From Clostridiales bacterium (lineage in GTDB: Bacteria > Bacillota_A > Clostridia > Christensenellales > Pumilibacteraceae): a DNA stretch of 23,798 bases. The notes under the pieces are model-generated. The model saw nothing but the letters and a program-made list of their open reading frames with translations, did no database searches and had not been told where the DNA came from. Positions 8,276-15,500 of the stretch are shown in pieces; the stretch's first letter is position 1; each line of letters opens with the position of its first letter. The translations under genes were made by a program, and so were the position numbers. The stretch is taken from contig JAISDO010000018.1 in assembly GCA_031264755.1 (NCBI GenBank), positions 1 to 23,798 of the forward strand. The letters run 5' to 3'.

Positions 8276-9997
8276 ATGCAAGACAAAAAAAACAAATCTA
8301 GACAAGGTGTCATTGGTGCCATTATGGCGATTAGCCTAGTATTGGTATTGACTTTGGCGATTATGCTCTCCAATGCTGAGGGATTGATTGTAGAACATGG
8401 CAAGGCAGCATCTAATGTAGCATATTTCAAGTCAAGTTATAGTGTACAAACATATGGTGTTGCTAAAAGTGATACTGATCAAGAGGGCAATATAGAGGAG
8501 ACTGTTGACCCAGAAGACAACGGGAATATCGGTAACATATACAATCCAGGCAATCAACTTGTGATAACAAGTCACCCAAAATCTCAAGATTATACATTGG
8601 GTCAGGGCGATCTTAAACTGCATATTGCACACAATTGGACTAATGGTCAACCCAATCGTATGAGTTGGTTGTGGTATATCAGTATCAATGGTTCACAAGA
8701 TTTTAGAGCACTCAATCCTGTAGTTGTGCCTAGTGCAACTGCGTCAACATTGGTATTTCCTGCCAAGTATCTAGTTGATGCTACGGTGGCATTCAGGGTT
8801 AGGATACAAGGACAGGGTACTCAAGGTGCGTCTGTCAATATATTGAGCAACATAGCTACTATCAATATTGTTGAAGGTGTCGCCTCTAGACCAATATTTG
8901 AGACTCAACCTAAGTCGGCATTGGTCAATGTCAACTCTACGCACACATTGACAGCTACCGCTACTGCCAATGGTCAACTTGCTTATCAGTGGTACTCTAA
9001 TACCAAAAATACCACTGACGGAGCTATGGAGATCGGTGGTCAAACTACTGATAGCCTAGTTGTAGATACATCTAGAGTTGGCACAAATTATTATTTTGTC
9101 AAAGCTATCAATACAGTAATAGACAATGGTGAGACATTTGTAGCTACAACAGATAGTGACATAGCCAAGATAGATGTGGCAAATCAACCTAATGCACCTA
9201 TTATAACAGACCAATCCAAAGATACTGTAGTTCTGGTTGGTGCAGAAGTGCAATTGTTTGTCAATGTTGTTACCGCCAATGAGAGCAATTCATTGACTTA
9301 TCAATGGTATGAGAATACTCAAAACATCAACCATAGTGGTACATCTATGCCTGATTTTGTAGATTCTACAATTGTTGTCGTTCCACAACAAGAGGGTACT
9401 AGATACTATTATGTTGAGGTTGTCAACATAAGTGATGGTGAAAAGTACACAGCAACTAGCAAGGCAATTGCAGTCCAAGCAGTAGAACAAACAAATACTC
9501 CAATTATTGTAGAATTGACAGAGACTCCAGTACAAGTTCTTCCTAACCAAGAAGTTGTACTAGAAGTCAAAGCTACAACAGTAGATGGTGTTGATACTAA
9601 TTTGACATATCAGTGGTATTTTGGTGGTGAGGACAACTTTGTAGGTTCTTACAAGCTTGAGAATGAGACTGATACTAAGTTGACTGTGACACGTAGTGAA
9701 CCCGGTACCAACTACTACTTTGTAGTTGTGACTAATACAGTCGATGGATCTTATATTGTGAGCCGAAGTATCATGGTCACTGTACTAGAAGATGCGTATG
9801 ATGAGGGTAATGCAGATAGTAAGGCAAACCTTAGTGGTGCATTGATGGACGACGGAAACAATTCTAATATAGTATGGATTGTAGTGTTGTCTAGTGGTGT
9901 GTTGTTGATATTGTTTGTGTGTGCTATAGTATTGTTGACCAAAAAGAAATCAAAATCAAACAGCTACTACTACAACAACAAAAATTATAGATACTAA
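8276..9997 (+). CDS. Cell-surface protein with Ig-like repeats and C-terminal membrane anchor
   Basis: A 573-residue protein with an N-terminal hydrophobic signal or anchor (about 11-34, VIGAIMAISLVLVLTLAIML), an acidic Asp/Asn/Gly linker, then four Ig-like beta-sandwich units of about 95 residues. Each has the core pattern of an aromatic WY strand (WLWYISING, YQWYSNTKN, YQWYENTQN, YQWYFGGED) and a later YYFV/YYYV strand followed by Asn (YYFVKAINT, YYYVEVVNI, YYFVVVTNT). A second membrane segment near the end (about 532-553) is followed by a short Lys/Ser and Tyr/Asn-rich tail on the inside. There is no LPXTG motif. AGGAG at 8267-8271 lies 4 nt before ATG. Such proteins usually act in adhesion or envelope structure; the ligand cannot be told. 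Monocistronic between a terminator and the next promoter. Confidence 0.8.
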   Translation: MQDKKNKSRQGVIGAIMAISLVLVLTLAIMLSNAEGLIVEHGKAASNVAYFKSSYSVQTYGVAKSDTDQEGNIEETVDPEDNGNIGNIYNPGNQLVITSHPKSQDYTLGQGDLKLHIAHNWTNGQPNRMSWLWYISINGSQDFRALNPVVVPSATASTLVFPAKYLVDATVAFRVRIQGQGTQGASVNILSNIATINIVEGVASRPIFETQPKSALVNVNSTHTLTATATANGQLAYQWYSNTKNTTDGAMEIGGQTTDSLVVDTSRVGTNYYFVKAINTVIDNGETFVATTDSDIAKIDVANQPNAPIITDQSKDTVVLVGAEVQLFVNVVTANESNSLTYQWYENTQNINHSGTSMPDFVDSTIVVVPQQEGTRYYYVEVVNISDGEKYTATSKAIAVQAVEQTNTPIIVELTETPVQVLPNQEVVLEVKATTVDGVDTNLTYQWYFGGEDNFVGSYKLENETDTKLTVTRSEPGTNYYFVVVTNTVDGSYIVSRSIMVTVLEDAYDEGNADSKANLSGALMDDGNNSNIVWIVVLSSGVLLILFVCAIVLLTKKKSKSNSYYYNNKNYRY

Positions 9998-10078
9998 ACA
10001 AAAACAACGTTGAGAACATAGTCCAATCATGGAATAGTTGATAGGCTAAGTGCCCTAGATTGTATTAGCAATATGCAA

Positions 10079-10120
10079 CACAGCAACTGAGAGTGACAAA
10101 GCATCATCTCGGTTGCTGTG
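10079..10120 (+). other. 14-bp intergenic hairpin
   Basis: Left arm 10079-10092 (CACAGCAACTGAGA) and right arm 10107-10120 (TCTCGGTTGCTGTG) pair along all 14 positions with one G-T wobble and a 14-nt loop. It lies 82 nt after the Ig-like gene. No T-run follows, so it is not a standard terminator; it may protect the mRNA 3' end or belong to a small RNA. Confidence 0.5.
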
Positions 10121-10210
10121 CAATATACGGATCATATTAGCTAAGTATGGTTTTGTTGTATTTTTCTTGTTCAAAATTTGTTCATACTTATTTGTTTGCA
10201 AAAATATAGT

Positions 10211-10239
10211 TGCAAAAAAAAAAAATGTATGTTAGAATG
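10211..10239 (+). promoter_or_regulatory. Extended -10 promoter for the ABC ATPase gene
   Basis: TTGCAA (10211-10216), a 17-bp spacer beginning with a long A-run, and TGTTAGAAT (10231-10239) with an extended -10 TG. The predicted leader to the GTG start is about 45 nt. Confidence 0.65.
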
Positions 10240-10291
10240 ACTGTGATTTTGATTGTAGTGATTGAGTGTATTGCAATCATAGGGGGTATTT

Positions 10292-11068
10292 GTGCTTAAG
10301 ATATCCAATTTGTCCAAGGTTTATGCTAAGTCTGATGTATATGCAGTTAGAGATATCAATCTTGAACTCAAGCCTGGTGAGATATTTGGATTCTTGGGAC
10401 CTAATGGTGCTGGTAAGACTACGACTATCAAATGTGTTACAGGTATACTACCTTTCAAGCAAGGTTTGGTTGAGATCAATGGACATGATCTCAAGCGAGA
10501 TCATATAGTGGTCAAACGCAACTTTGGGTATGTTAGTGACAATCATGTAATATACGACAAATTGACAGGACGTGAGTATGTCAATTTTATGGCTAATATA
10601 TACAGAGTGCCACTGGTCTTACGCAAAGAGCGAGTGGATAAGATGCTCAAGGCTTTTGACCTTGGCAAATCTTATGACTCTGCTATCAAGACTTATAGCC
10701 ATGGCATGAAACAAAAGATTCATATAATAGGTGCTATGATTCACAATCCTGCATTGTGGATATTGGACGAACCTATGACAGGACTAGATCCTCAATCCAA
10801 CTTTGAGCTCAAGCAGTTGATGCGTGAGCACTGCGATAGTGGCAATTCGGTCTTCTTTAGCACTCATATATTGGATGTAGCTGAGAGATTGTGTGATAGG
10901 ATAGGTATAATTATCAAGGGCGAATTGATAGCAGTAGGTACACTAGAACAACTCCGCAACAATAGCAACCAGACATTAGAAGAGATCTTTATGCAATTGA
11001 CAGGTGCCCCTAGTGTCGTAGATTGTGATGTAGATGACAATTCGGTGGTACAATCAAGTGAGTTATAG
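10292..11068 (+). CDS. ABC transporter ATP-binding protein (ABC-2/exporter type)
   Basis: A 258-residue nucleotide-binding subunit. Visible motifs are Walker A GPNGAGKTT (36-44), a signature of the exporter-type form YSHGMKQK, Walker B LWILDEPMTGLDP and the switch His in FFSTHILD. The YSHGM form and the CDRIGIIIKGELIAVGT end are typical of ATPases that pair with ABC-2-type membrane proteins and not with import permeases. GTG start at 10292 with AGGGGG at 10281-10286, 5 nt upstream. It has its own promoter. No permease follows directly; the phosphate locus does. The membrane protein at 16299-17999 is the best candidate partner in the window. Substrate unknown. Confidence 0.9.
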   Translation: MLKISNLSKVYAKSDVYAVRDINLELKPGEIFGFLGPNGAGKTTTIKCVTGILPFKQGLVEINGHDLKRDHIVVKRNFGYVSDNHVIYDKLTGREYVNFMANIYRVPLVLRKERVDKMLKAFDLGKSYDSAIKTYSHGMKQKIHIIGAMIHNPALWILDEPMTGLDPQSNFELKQLMREHCDSGNSVFFSTHILDVAERLCDRIGIIIKGELIAVGTLEQLRNNSNQTLEEIFMQLTGAPSVVDCDVDDNSVVQSSEL

Positions 11069-11181
11069 ATTGTGACTCAGCAAGAGTATATCAATACTCA
11101 CAACCAATCCAGCAATAGTCTTGTCTCACTTGGCTACAACAATATTGCTCATGTATAGAGGGCACAATCAACGTAGCACAG

Positions 11182-11197
11182 CAGTTGAATTCAACTG
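11182..11197 (+). promoter_or_regulatory. 16-bp perfect palindrome upstream of pstS (candidate operator)
   Basis: CAGTTGAATTCAACTG is a perfect palindrome, 92 nt before the pstS start. It is followed by a small CCGTC-GCA-GACGG hairpin at 11204-11216. Position and symmetry fit a dimeric regulator site, but no known consensus is matched. Confidence 0.4.
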
Positions 11198-11288
11198 AAT
11201 CCCCCGTCGCAGACGGATATATAAATCAAATAGTATAGTTACCAAAACATATTAATTGTACATTAACTTAATGGAGATGTTGTACATT

Positions 11289-12242
11289 ATGAATTTAGCA
11301 AAAAAAAATATCAAAGTTGTTGTAGCTTTGATGTTAGTCACATTGACTATAGCAGTTGTGGCTTGTGTTGATCGCAATTGGAAAGCAGATAGATTGATAC
11401 ACGTAGTCAATAGGGACAATGTCAGTGGCACACGCAAAAGCCTAGAGTCATTCCTATATGGTAGCAAGCACACACCTACCCTGCCTCAAGGTGACGGGTA
11501 TGAAATAGTCCCTAGCGAGTCGGCTATGCTAGCCTCTGTACGTAGCAATCCTCAAGCAATAGGGTACGAGGGGTTTGGATTTGTCAAAGCTAATCCCAAT
11601 GGTATCAAGACTCTATCCCTAGAGGGTGTAGCACCTACTGTAGAAAATATCAAAAACAATGAGTACAAGATGGCTCGTCCACTCAATGTAGTGCATAGAG
11701 ATGATAGGTTGGAAGACAACCAAGCTGCCGCTGAGTTTTTGAAATATATGTTGTCGTCGGATGGTCAACAAGTTGTTGAGTATAGAGGGTACATAACCAA
11801 TGATGAGTTAGAGGAGATTGAATATACTCCTTTAGATAATTTGAGTGGGGAGATCATCATACGAGGCTCTACCACAGTTGAACCACTCATGCAAAGGTTG
11901 GCCGAAGCTTTTAATAAGATCGAAGGCTACAATGTTACTTTCAATATATCTGCGGCAGGTAGTGGCGATAGTGTAGATGCCATGAAAGACAATAGTGCGG
12001 ATTTTGGTATGTACTCTAGTGTAGTTAGTGAGAGTGTACTAGAAGATATGCAGTCGGGTAGAGATGAGTATATAGTCACTGTGTCCTCATTGGCTAGAGA
12101 TGCCATAGTCTTTATTGTACACACTACCAACTCTACAGACAATGTTAGACAAGACCAATTGTACAACCTATATGATAATACAGGCACAAGATACGACAAT
12201 TGGCAACAGATGCTAGATTATACACCAGAAGAGACTAAGTAA
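11289..12242 (+). CDS. pstS: Circularly permuted phosphate-binding lipoprotein PstS
   Basis: PstS captures phosphate outside the cell and delivers it to PstCA. The 317-residue protein has a lipoprotein signal (residues 1-26, lipobox VVAC, Cys26). The family's two halves are in reverse order. Residues about 29-170 hold what is normally the second half: NWKADRLIHVVNRDNVSGTR with Arg42, Ser46, Gly47, Thr48, then AIGYEGFG, SLEGVAPT, and FLKYMLSSDGQQVVEYRGYI, normally the protein's end. Residues about 183-317 hold the normal first half: GEIIIRGSTTVEPL (Ser194-Thr196), ISAAGSGDS (Ser225), SADFGMYSS (Asp238), SLARDAIVFIVH and finally YDNWQQML. All expected phosphate ligands are present, and an NW motif occurs at both ends. 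Start choice: ATG 11289 gives a normal signal peptide with GGAG at 11273-11276 (12 nt away); ATG 11271 or 11277 would add a few residues. First gene of the pst locus. Confidence 0.85.
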   Translation: MNLAKKNIKVVVALMLVTLTIAVVACVDRNWKADRLIHVVNRDNVSGTRKSLESFLYGSKHTPTLPQGDGYEIVPSESAMLASVRSNPQAIGYEGFGFVKANPNGIKTLSLEGVAPTVENIKNNEYKMARPLNVVHRDDRLEDNQAAAEFLKYMLSSDGQQVVEYRGYITNDELEEIEYTPLDNLSGEIIIRGSTTVEPLMQRLAEAFNKIEGYNVTFNISAAGSGDSVDAMKDNSADFGMYSSVVSESVLEDMQSGRDEYIVTVSSLARDAIVFIVHTTNSTDNVRQDQLYNLYDNTGTRYDNWQQMLDYTPEETK

Positions 12243-12252
12243 TAATTGAGTA

Positions 12253-12318
12253 TACAACAATACAACATGCAAGACGATATAGTTGAGATACACTCTACTT
12301 GCATGTTGTACTATTGTA
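12253..12318 (+). other. 21-bp intercistronic stem-loop between pstS and pstCA
   Basis: Arms 12253-12273 and 12298-12318 pair at 19 of 21 positions around a 24-nt loop. It begins 10 nt after the pstS stop and is not followed by a T-run. Such structures often protect the upstream message or reduce read-through, which would allow more binding protein than permease. Confidence 0.65.
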
Positions 12319-12384
12319 TCTGTGTTGCAAGACACCTGTGCTTTGCAAGTGCGGTTGGCTGGGCAACAATTATAAAAATAGGAT

Positions 12385-14340
12385 ATGCATCCCAAAAAAA
12401 GAACTCTAGGATTTGTCAACGCTCGTGACAAAGTAGTCAAATATTCGTTGCTGTCTAGTGCGTTGTTTAGTGTATTTGCTCTATTGTGCATAACCATATT
12501 TTTGCTATGGCGTGGAGTGCCTGCTATAGCACAAGTAGGTTTGTTGGACTTCTTGTTTGGCAGTACATGGAATCCACATTTGAGTACCCCTAGCTATGGC
12601 ATATTGCCAATGTTGTTAGGGTCAATATATGTCACAGTCTTGGCTACGGCTATTAGTCTGCTATTTGGGCTCTTTATAGCTATATTTCTGTACAAGTTCT
12701 GCCCTAAGCGTCTAAGGTCATCTATAGAACAGGTAGTCAACCTATTGGGAGCTATACCTAGTATAGTGTATGGATTGTTTGGTTTGATTGTGCTTGTCCC
12801 GCTATTGAGAGAGATATCTCCCAACTATGTAGGACATGGTATACTTGCTGCTAGTGTCATACTATCTATCATGGTTTTGCCAACTATAGTGAGTATCTCA
12901 TTGAGTGCGATGCGAGCAGTATCTAGAGAGATGTATGAAGGGGCATTGGCACTTGGATGCACTAGAGAGCAGTCAGTATTTAGGGTGATATTTCCAGCTG
13001 CCAAGAGTGGGATTTTTGCGGCGGTTATACTATCTATAGGTAGAGCTATAGGTGAGACCATGGCAGTAATAATGGTCATAGGCGGTTCGCCACAGATACC
13101 AACGGGGCTCTTTGGTAGTGTGGATACACTTACAGCCCTCATAGCCCGAAGCGCAAGAGAAGAGAGCGGGTTTTTGCTAGAGGTATTGATAGGTGTGGGT
13201 GTAGTATTGCTAGCCTTTGCTCTAATACTCAATTATATCATGCTCAAGATCAAAGAGAGCAAACAAGCCAAAAATTACAAAATACAACTCAAAAAAAAGC
13301 ATGATATAGAAGCCAACGCTCTAGCTAATATGGGTGGGATATTGCTCTCCGTACACAATGGCTGGTGTATCTTCTGGGGATATATAGGTTGGATAATTAG
13401 GACAGCAATATACAAGACCAAGCAAGGCGTTGCATGGTTGTCTAGCAAGATTGGGTTGACTCTACTCTTGTCTACAATTGGCAATGCTATAGACGGGATA
13501 TGGGGTGCTAGAGCTAGACAAGCGACCAAGTACACTATACTCAAAGTTTGGACATATGTTGCCGCTATTGTGGGAGTGCTGGTACTATTGACTATACTGT
13601 GGTTTGTCCTCAGTAGTGGGTTGTCACATCTCAGTTGGGATTTTGTTTTTGGTAGGTATACTTTGGACAATCCCACACTATTGCCTGCCATATTTGGTAC
13701 ACTTATTATTGTAGTTATAGCATTGTTGGTAGCTATGCCTATAGGTGTTGGGTGTGCTATCTTCTTGTCCGAATACGCCAGACATGCCAAAGGTGTCAAA
13801 TATATACGACTAGCTATAGATAGTCTTGCGGGCATACCTAGTATAGTGTATGGACTATTTGGTTTTGTAGTATTTGTCAAGTTGTTTGGTTGGAATTATT
13901 CGCTTGTTGCAGGCGGACTGACAGTGGGTATTATGACGTTGCCTACAGTAATACGCATCACCGAAGAGAGTCTACTAGCAGTGCACCACACATATAGAGA
14001 GGCGAGTCACGGTCTCGGTGCTAGCAAGGTGCGTACGACTTTTGGAGTGGTGTTGCCCGCAGCACTCAATGGCATAGGCAACGCAATGATACAGACAGTA
14101 GGTAGAGTTATATCAGAGAGTGCCGTATTGATACTAACTATCGGTCTAGTAGTTGGCGTAATGCCTAGTGGTATATTTAGTCCAGGTACTACACTTGCTC
14201 TCAATATATATTACTTTGGCAACACTATATATCCAGACCAAGCAGCGGCTACGGCGGTAGTGTTGATAATATTGGTATTGATACTCAACTTAGGTTTGAG
14301 TGGACTTGTCAAATTGCTCTCAAGACGACAAGGAAGCTAA
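12385..14340 (+). CDS. Fused phosphate ABC transporter permease PstC-PstA
   Basis: One 651-residue membrane protein contains both permeases that are normally separate. The first half (about 1-295) is PstC-like: LLGAIPSIVYGLFGLIVLVP, the ATPase-coupling loop EGALALGCTREQSVFRVIFP and IGRAIGETMAVIMVIGG. The second half (about 385-651) is PstA-like: LAGIPSIVYGLFGFVVFVKL, coupling loop EASHGLGASKVRTTFGVVLP, VGRVISESAVLIL and a final helix. Residues about 295-385 form a partly hydrophobic linker. The two coupling loops should bind a PstB dimer, giving the usual two-permease, two-ATPase complex. Fused PstCA forms are known in mycoplasmas. No strong Shine-Dalgarno precedes ATG 12385; TATAAA at 12371-12376 and AGGAT just before the ATG are the only signals. 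A degenerate copy of the leader motif seen before pstB may lie at 12354-12384. Confidence 0.92.
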   Translation: MHPKKRTLGFVNARDKVVKYSLLSSALFSVFALLCITIFLLWRGVPAIAQVGLLDFLFGSTWNPHLSTPSYGILPMLLGSIYVTVLATAISLLFGLFIAIFLYKFCPKRLRSSIEQVVNLLGAIPSIVYGLFGLIVLVPLLREISPNYVGHGILAASVILSIMVLPTIVSISLSAMRAVSREMYEGALALGCTREQSVFRVIFPAAKSGIFAAVILSIGRAIGETMAVIMVIGGSPQIPTGLFGSVDTLTALIARSAREESGFLLEVLIGVGVVLLAFALILNYIMLKIKESKQAKNYKIQLKKKHDIEANALANMGGILLSVHNGWCIFWGYIGWIIRTAIYKTKQGVAWLSSKIGLTLLLSTIGNAIDGIWGARARQATKYTILKVWTYVAAIVGVLVLLTILWFVLSSGLSHLSWDFVFGRYTLDNPTLLPAIFGTLIIVVIALLVAMPIGVGCAIFLSEYARHAKGVKYIRLAIDSLAGIPSIVYGLFGFVVFVKLFGWNYSLVAGGLTVGIMTLPTVIRITEESLLAVHHTYREASHGLGASKVRTTFGVVLPAALNGIGNAMIQTVGRVISESAVLILTIGLVVGVMPSGIFSPGTTLALNIYYFGNTIYPDQAAATAVVLIILVLILNLGLSGLVKLLSRRQGS

Positions 14341-14496
14341 ACCAAATTGTAATGTCCTGATATCTATAAATAAATACATTGATTTGTAAGTCGCTTGATC
14401 ATAAGTCGCAATAGGCAACGAGTATTGTTTGTAATTGTGGTATCAAAATAAGAAAAACCGATTTTAAGACATCGCTGGCTTTTTGACCCAATTGAT

Positions 14497-14542
14497 CCAA
14501 ATTTGTTTTGGGTGGCAAAAATTATTTATGTTTGGCGGTGAG
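14497..14542 (+). repeat. pst leader element, copy 1 (before pstB)
   Basis: It begins CCAAATTTGTTTTGGGTGGC and ends TTTGGCGGTGAG, with GGTGAG acting as the ribosome binding site 9 nt before the pstB ATG. It matches the element before phoU at 15449-15493 over nearly its whole length. CCAAA and TTTGG within it can form a small hairpin. Confidence 0.7.
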
Positions 14543-14551
14543 TGTTATCCT

Positions 14552-15319
14552 ATGAGTATTATAACTATCAAAGATCTCAAACTATACTATGGCAACTTTG
14601 AAGCTCTCAAGGGCATCAACATGTCTATATCCAAAAAAGAAATTACAGCCTTGATAGGTCCGTCAGGATGTGGCAAGTCTACACTTTTGCGGTGTATCAA
14701 TCGTATGAATGACCTAATAGACAATTGTACTGTAGAGGGTAGCATTGTCATCAACGGTATAGAGAACTTGGATGGCAATATATACGACAAGAGTGTAGAT
14801 CTCAATACCTTGCGAAAGAATATTGGAATGGTGTTTCAAAAACCTAATGTCTTCGCTATGTCTATATATGACAACATAGCTTTTGGACCTCGTACACATG
14901 GTATACGAAGACGTAAGGATCTGGACATAATAGTAGAGGATAGTCTCAGGAGAGCAGGTATATGGAATGAGTGCAAGGACAATCTCAAAAAGTCTGCACT
15001 CAGTCTATCAGGCGGTCAACAGCAACGCATATGCATAGCTAGAGCGTTGGCAGTACAGCCCAAGGTATTGTTGATGGACGAGCCAACTAGTGCATTGGAT
15101 CCATTGTCCACAGCGACTATAGAAGAGTTGTGCGAACAGCTCAAAAAAGAGTATACTATAGTCATAGTTACTCACAATATGCAACAAGCTACTCGCATAA
15201 GTGACAAGACGGCTTTTTTCTTGCTAGGTGAGATGCTTGAGTTTGGTGATACACAACAAGTCTTTAGCAATCCACACAATATCAAGTGCGAGAACTACAT
15301 TACAGGTAGATTTGGCTAA
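14552..15319 (+). CDS. pstB: Phosphate import ATP-binding protein PstB
   Basis: PstB is the ATPase that powers phosphate import through PstCA. The 255-residue protein has Walker [10 protein letters not shown] (36-44), the Pst-typical NRMNDLI just after it, Q-loop in MVFQKPNVF, signature LSGGQQQR (from about 152), Walker [13 protein letters not shown] and switch His in VTHNMQQA. The end, EYITGRFG-like (NYITGRFG), is characteristic of PstB. The frame is open further upstream, but ATG 14552 gives the normal N-terminus and has GGTGAG nine bases before it. It lies 211 nt after pstCA, an unusually long gap for this operon, and the gap holds the leader element plus an 8-bp direct repeat TAAGTCGC (14387 and 14402). 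Confidence 0.96.
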   Translation: MSIITIKDLKLYYGNFEALKGINMSISKKEITALIGPSGCGKSTLLRCINRMNDLIDNCTVEGSIVINGIENLDGNIYDKSVDLNTLRKNIGMVFQKPNVFAMSIYDNIAFGPRTHGIRRRKDLDIIVEDSLRRAGIWNECKDNLKKSALSLSGGQQQRICIARALAVQPKVLLMDEPTSALDPLSTATIEELCEQLKKEYTIVIVTHNMQQATRISDKTAFFLLGEMLEFGDTQQVFSNPHNIKCENYITGRFG

Positions 15320-15353
15320 TGTTTTGTAGGTTTTTTTATGATTTAATAGTTTA

Positions 15354-15366
15354 TCTAATAATTAGA
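15354..15366 (+). promoter_or_regulatory. 13-bp inverted repeat between pstB and phoU
   Basis: TCTAAT-A-ATTAGA is a perfect inverted repeat 35 nt after the pstB stop, just upstream of the direct repeats at 15378-15404. It could be a regulator site; AT-rich palindromes of this length also arise by chance. Confidence 0.3.
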
Positions 15367-15377
15367 TTGTGCGGTTG

Positions 15378-15404
15378 ACTTGAAGTTGCTACAACTTGAA
15401 GTTG
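15378..15404 (+). repeat. Tandem 11-bp direct repeat upstream of phoU
   Basis: ACTTGAAGTTG occurs at 15378-15388 and again at 15394-15404, a 16-bp period. The second copy is also the core of an inverted repeat CAACTT-G-AAGTTG. Direct repeats in a phosphate locus recall Pho-box-type sites, but spacing and sequence do not match the known Bacillus or enterobacterial boxes. Confidence 0.4.
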
Positions 15405-15448
15405 ACATAGCTTAGTTGCTACTCAAAGTCACCGCTCCAATTGTTGCT

Positions 15449-15493
15449 CCAAATTTGTTTTGGGTGCAAATAAAATTTATATTTGGTGGTGAG
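15449..15493 (+). repeat. pst leader element, copy 2 (before phoU)
   Basis: It begins CCAAATTTGTTTTGGGTGCA and ends ATTTGGTGGTGAG, with GGTGAG 7 nt before the phoU ATG. It aligns with 14497-14542 with only a few substitutions and one gap. CCAAAT at its start is complementary to ATTTGG near its end. Confidence 0.7.
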
Positions 15494-15500
15494 ATTGATT

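Noticed and set aside
9998..10291. CRISPR, tRNA, rRNA or riboswitch in the intergenic regions
   Set aside because: I checked the gaps for regularly spaced repeats, cloverleaf-like folds and known riboswitch cores, and saw only simple hairpins and short repeats.
10266..10508. An 80-codon frame overlapping the ABC ATPase start
   Set aside because: It is a shadow frame of the ATPase gene and has no recognisable features.
12246..12428. A 60-codon frame between pstS and pstCA
   Set aside because: It lies mostly in the intercistronic hairpin and overlaps the pstCA start; Cys-rich translation without family features and no ribosome binding site.
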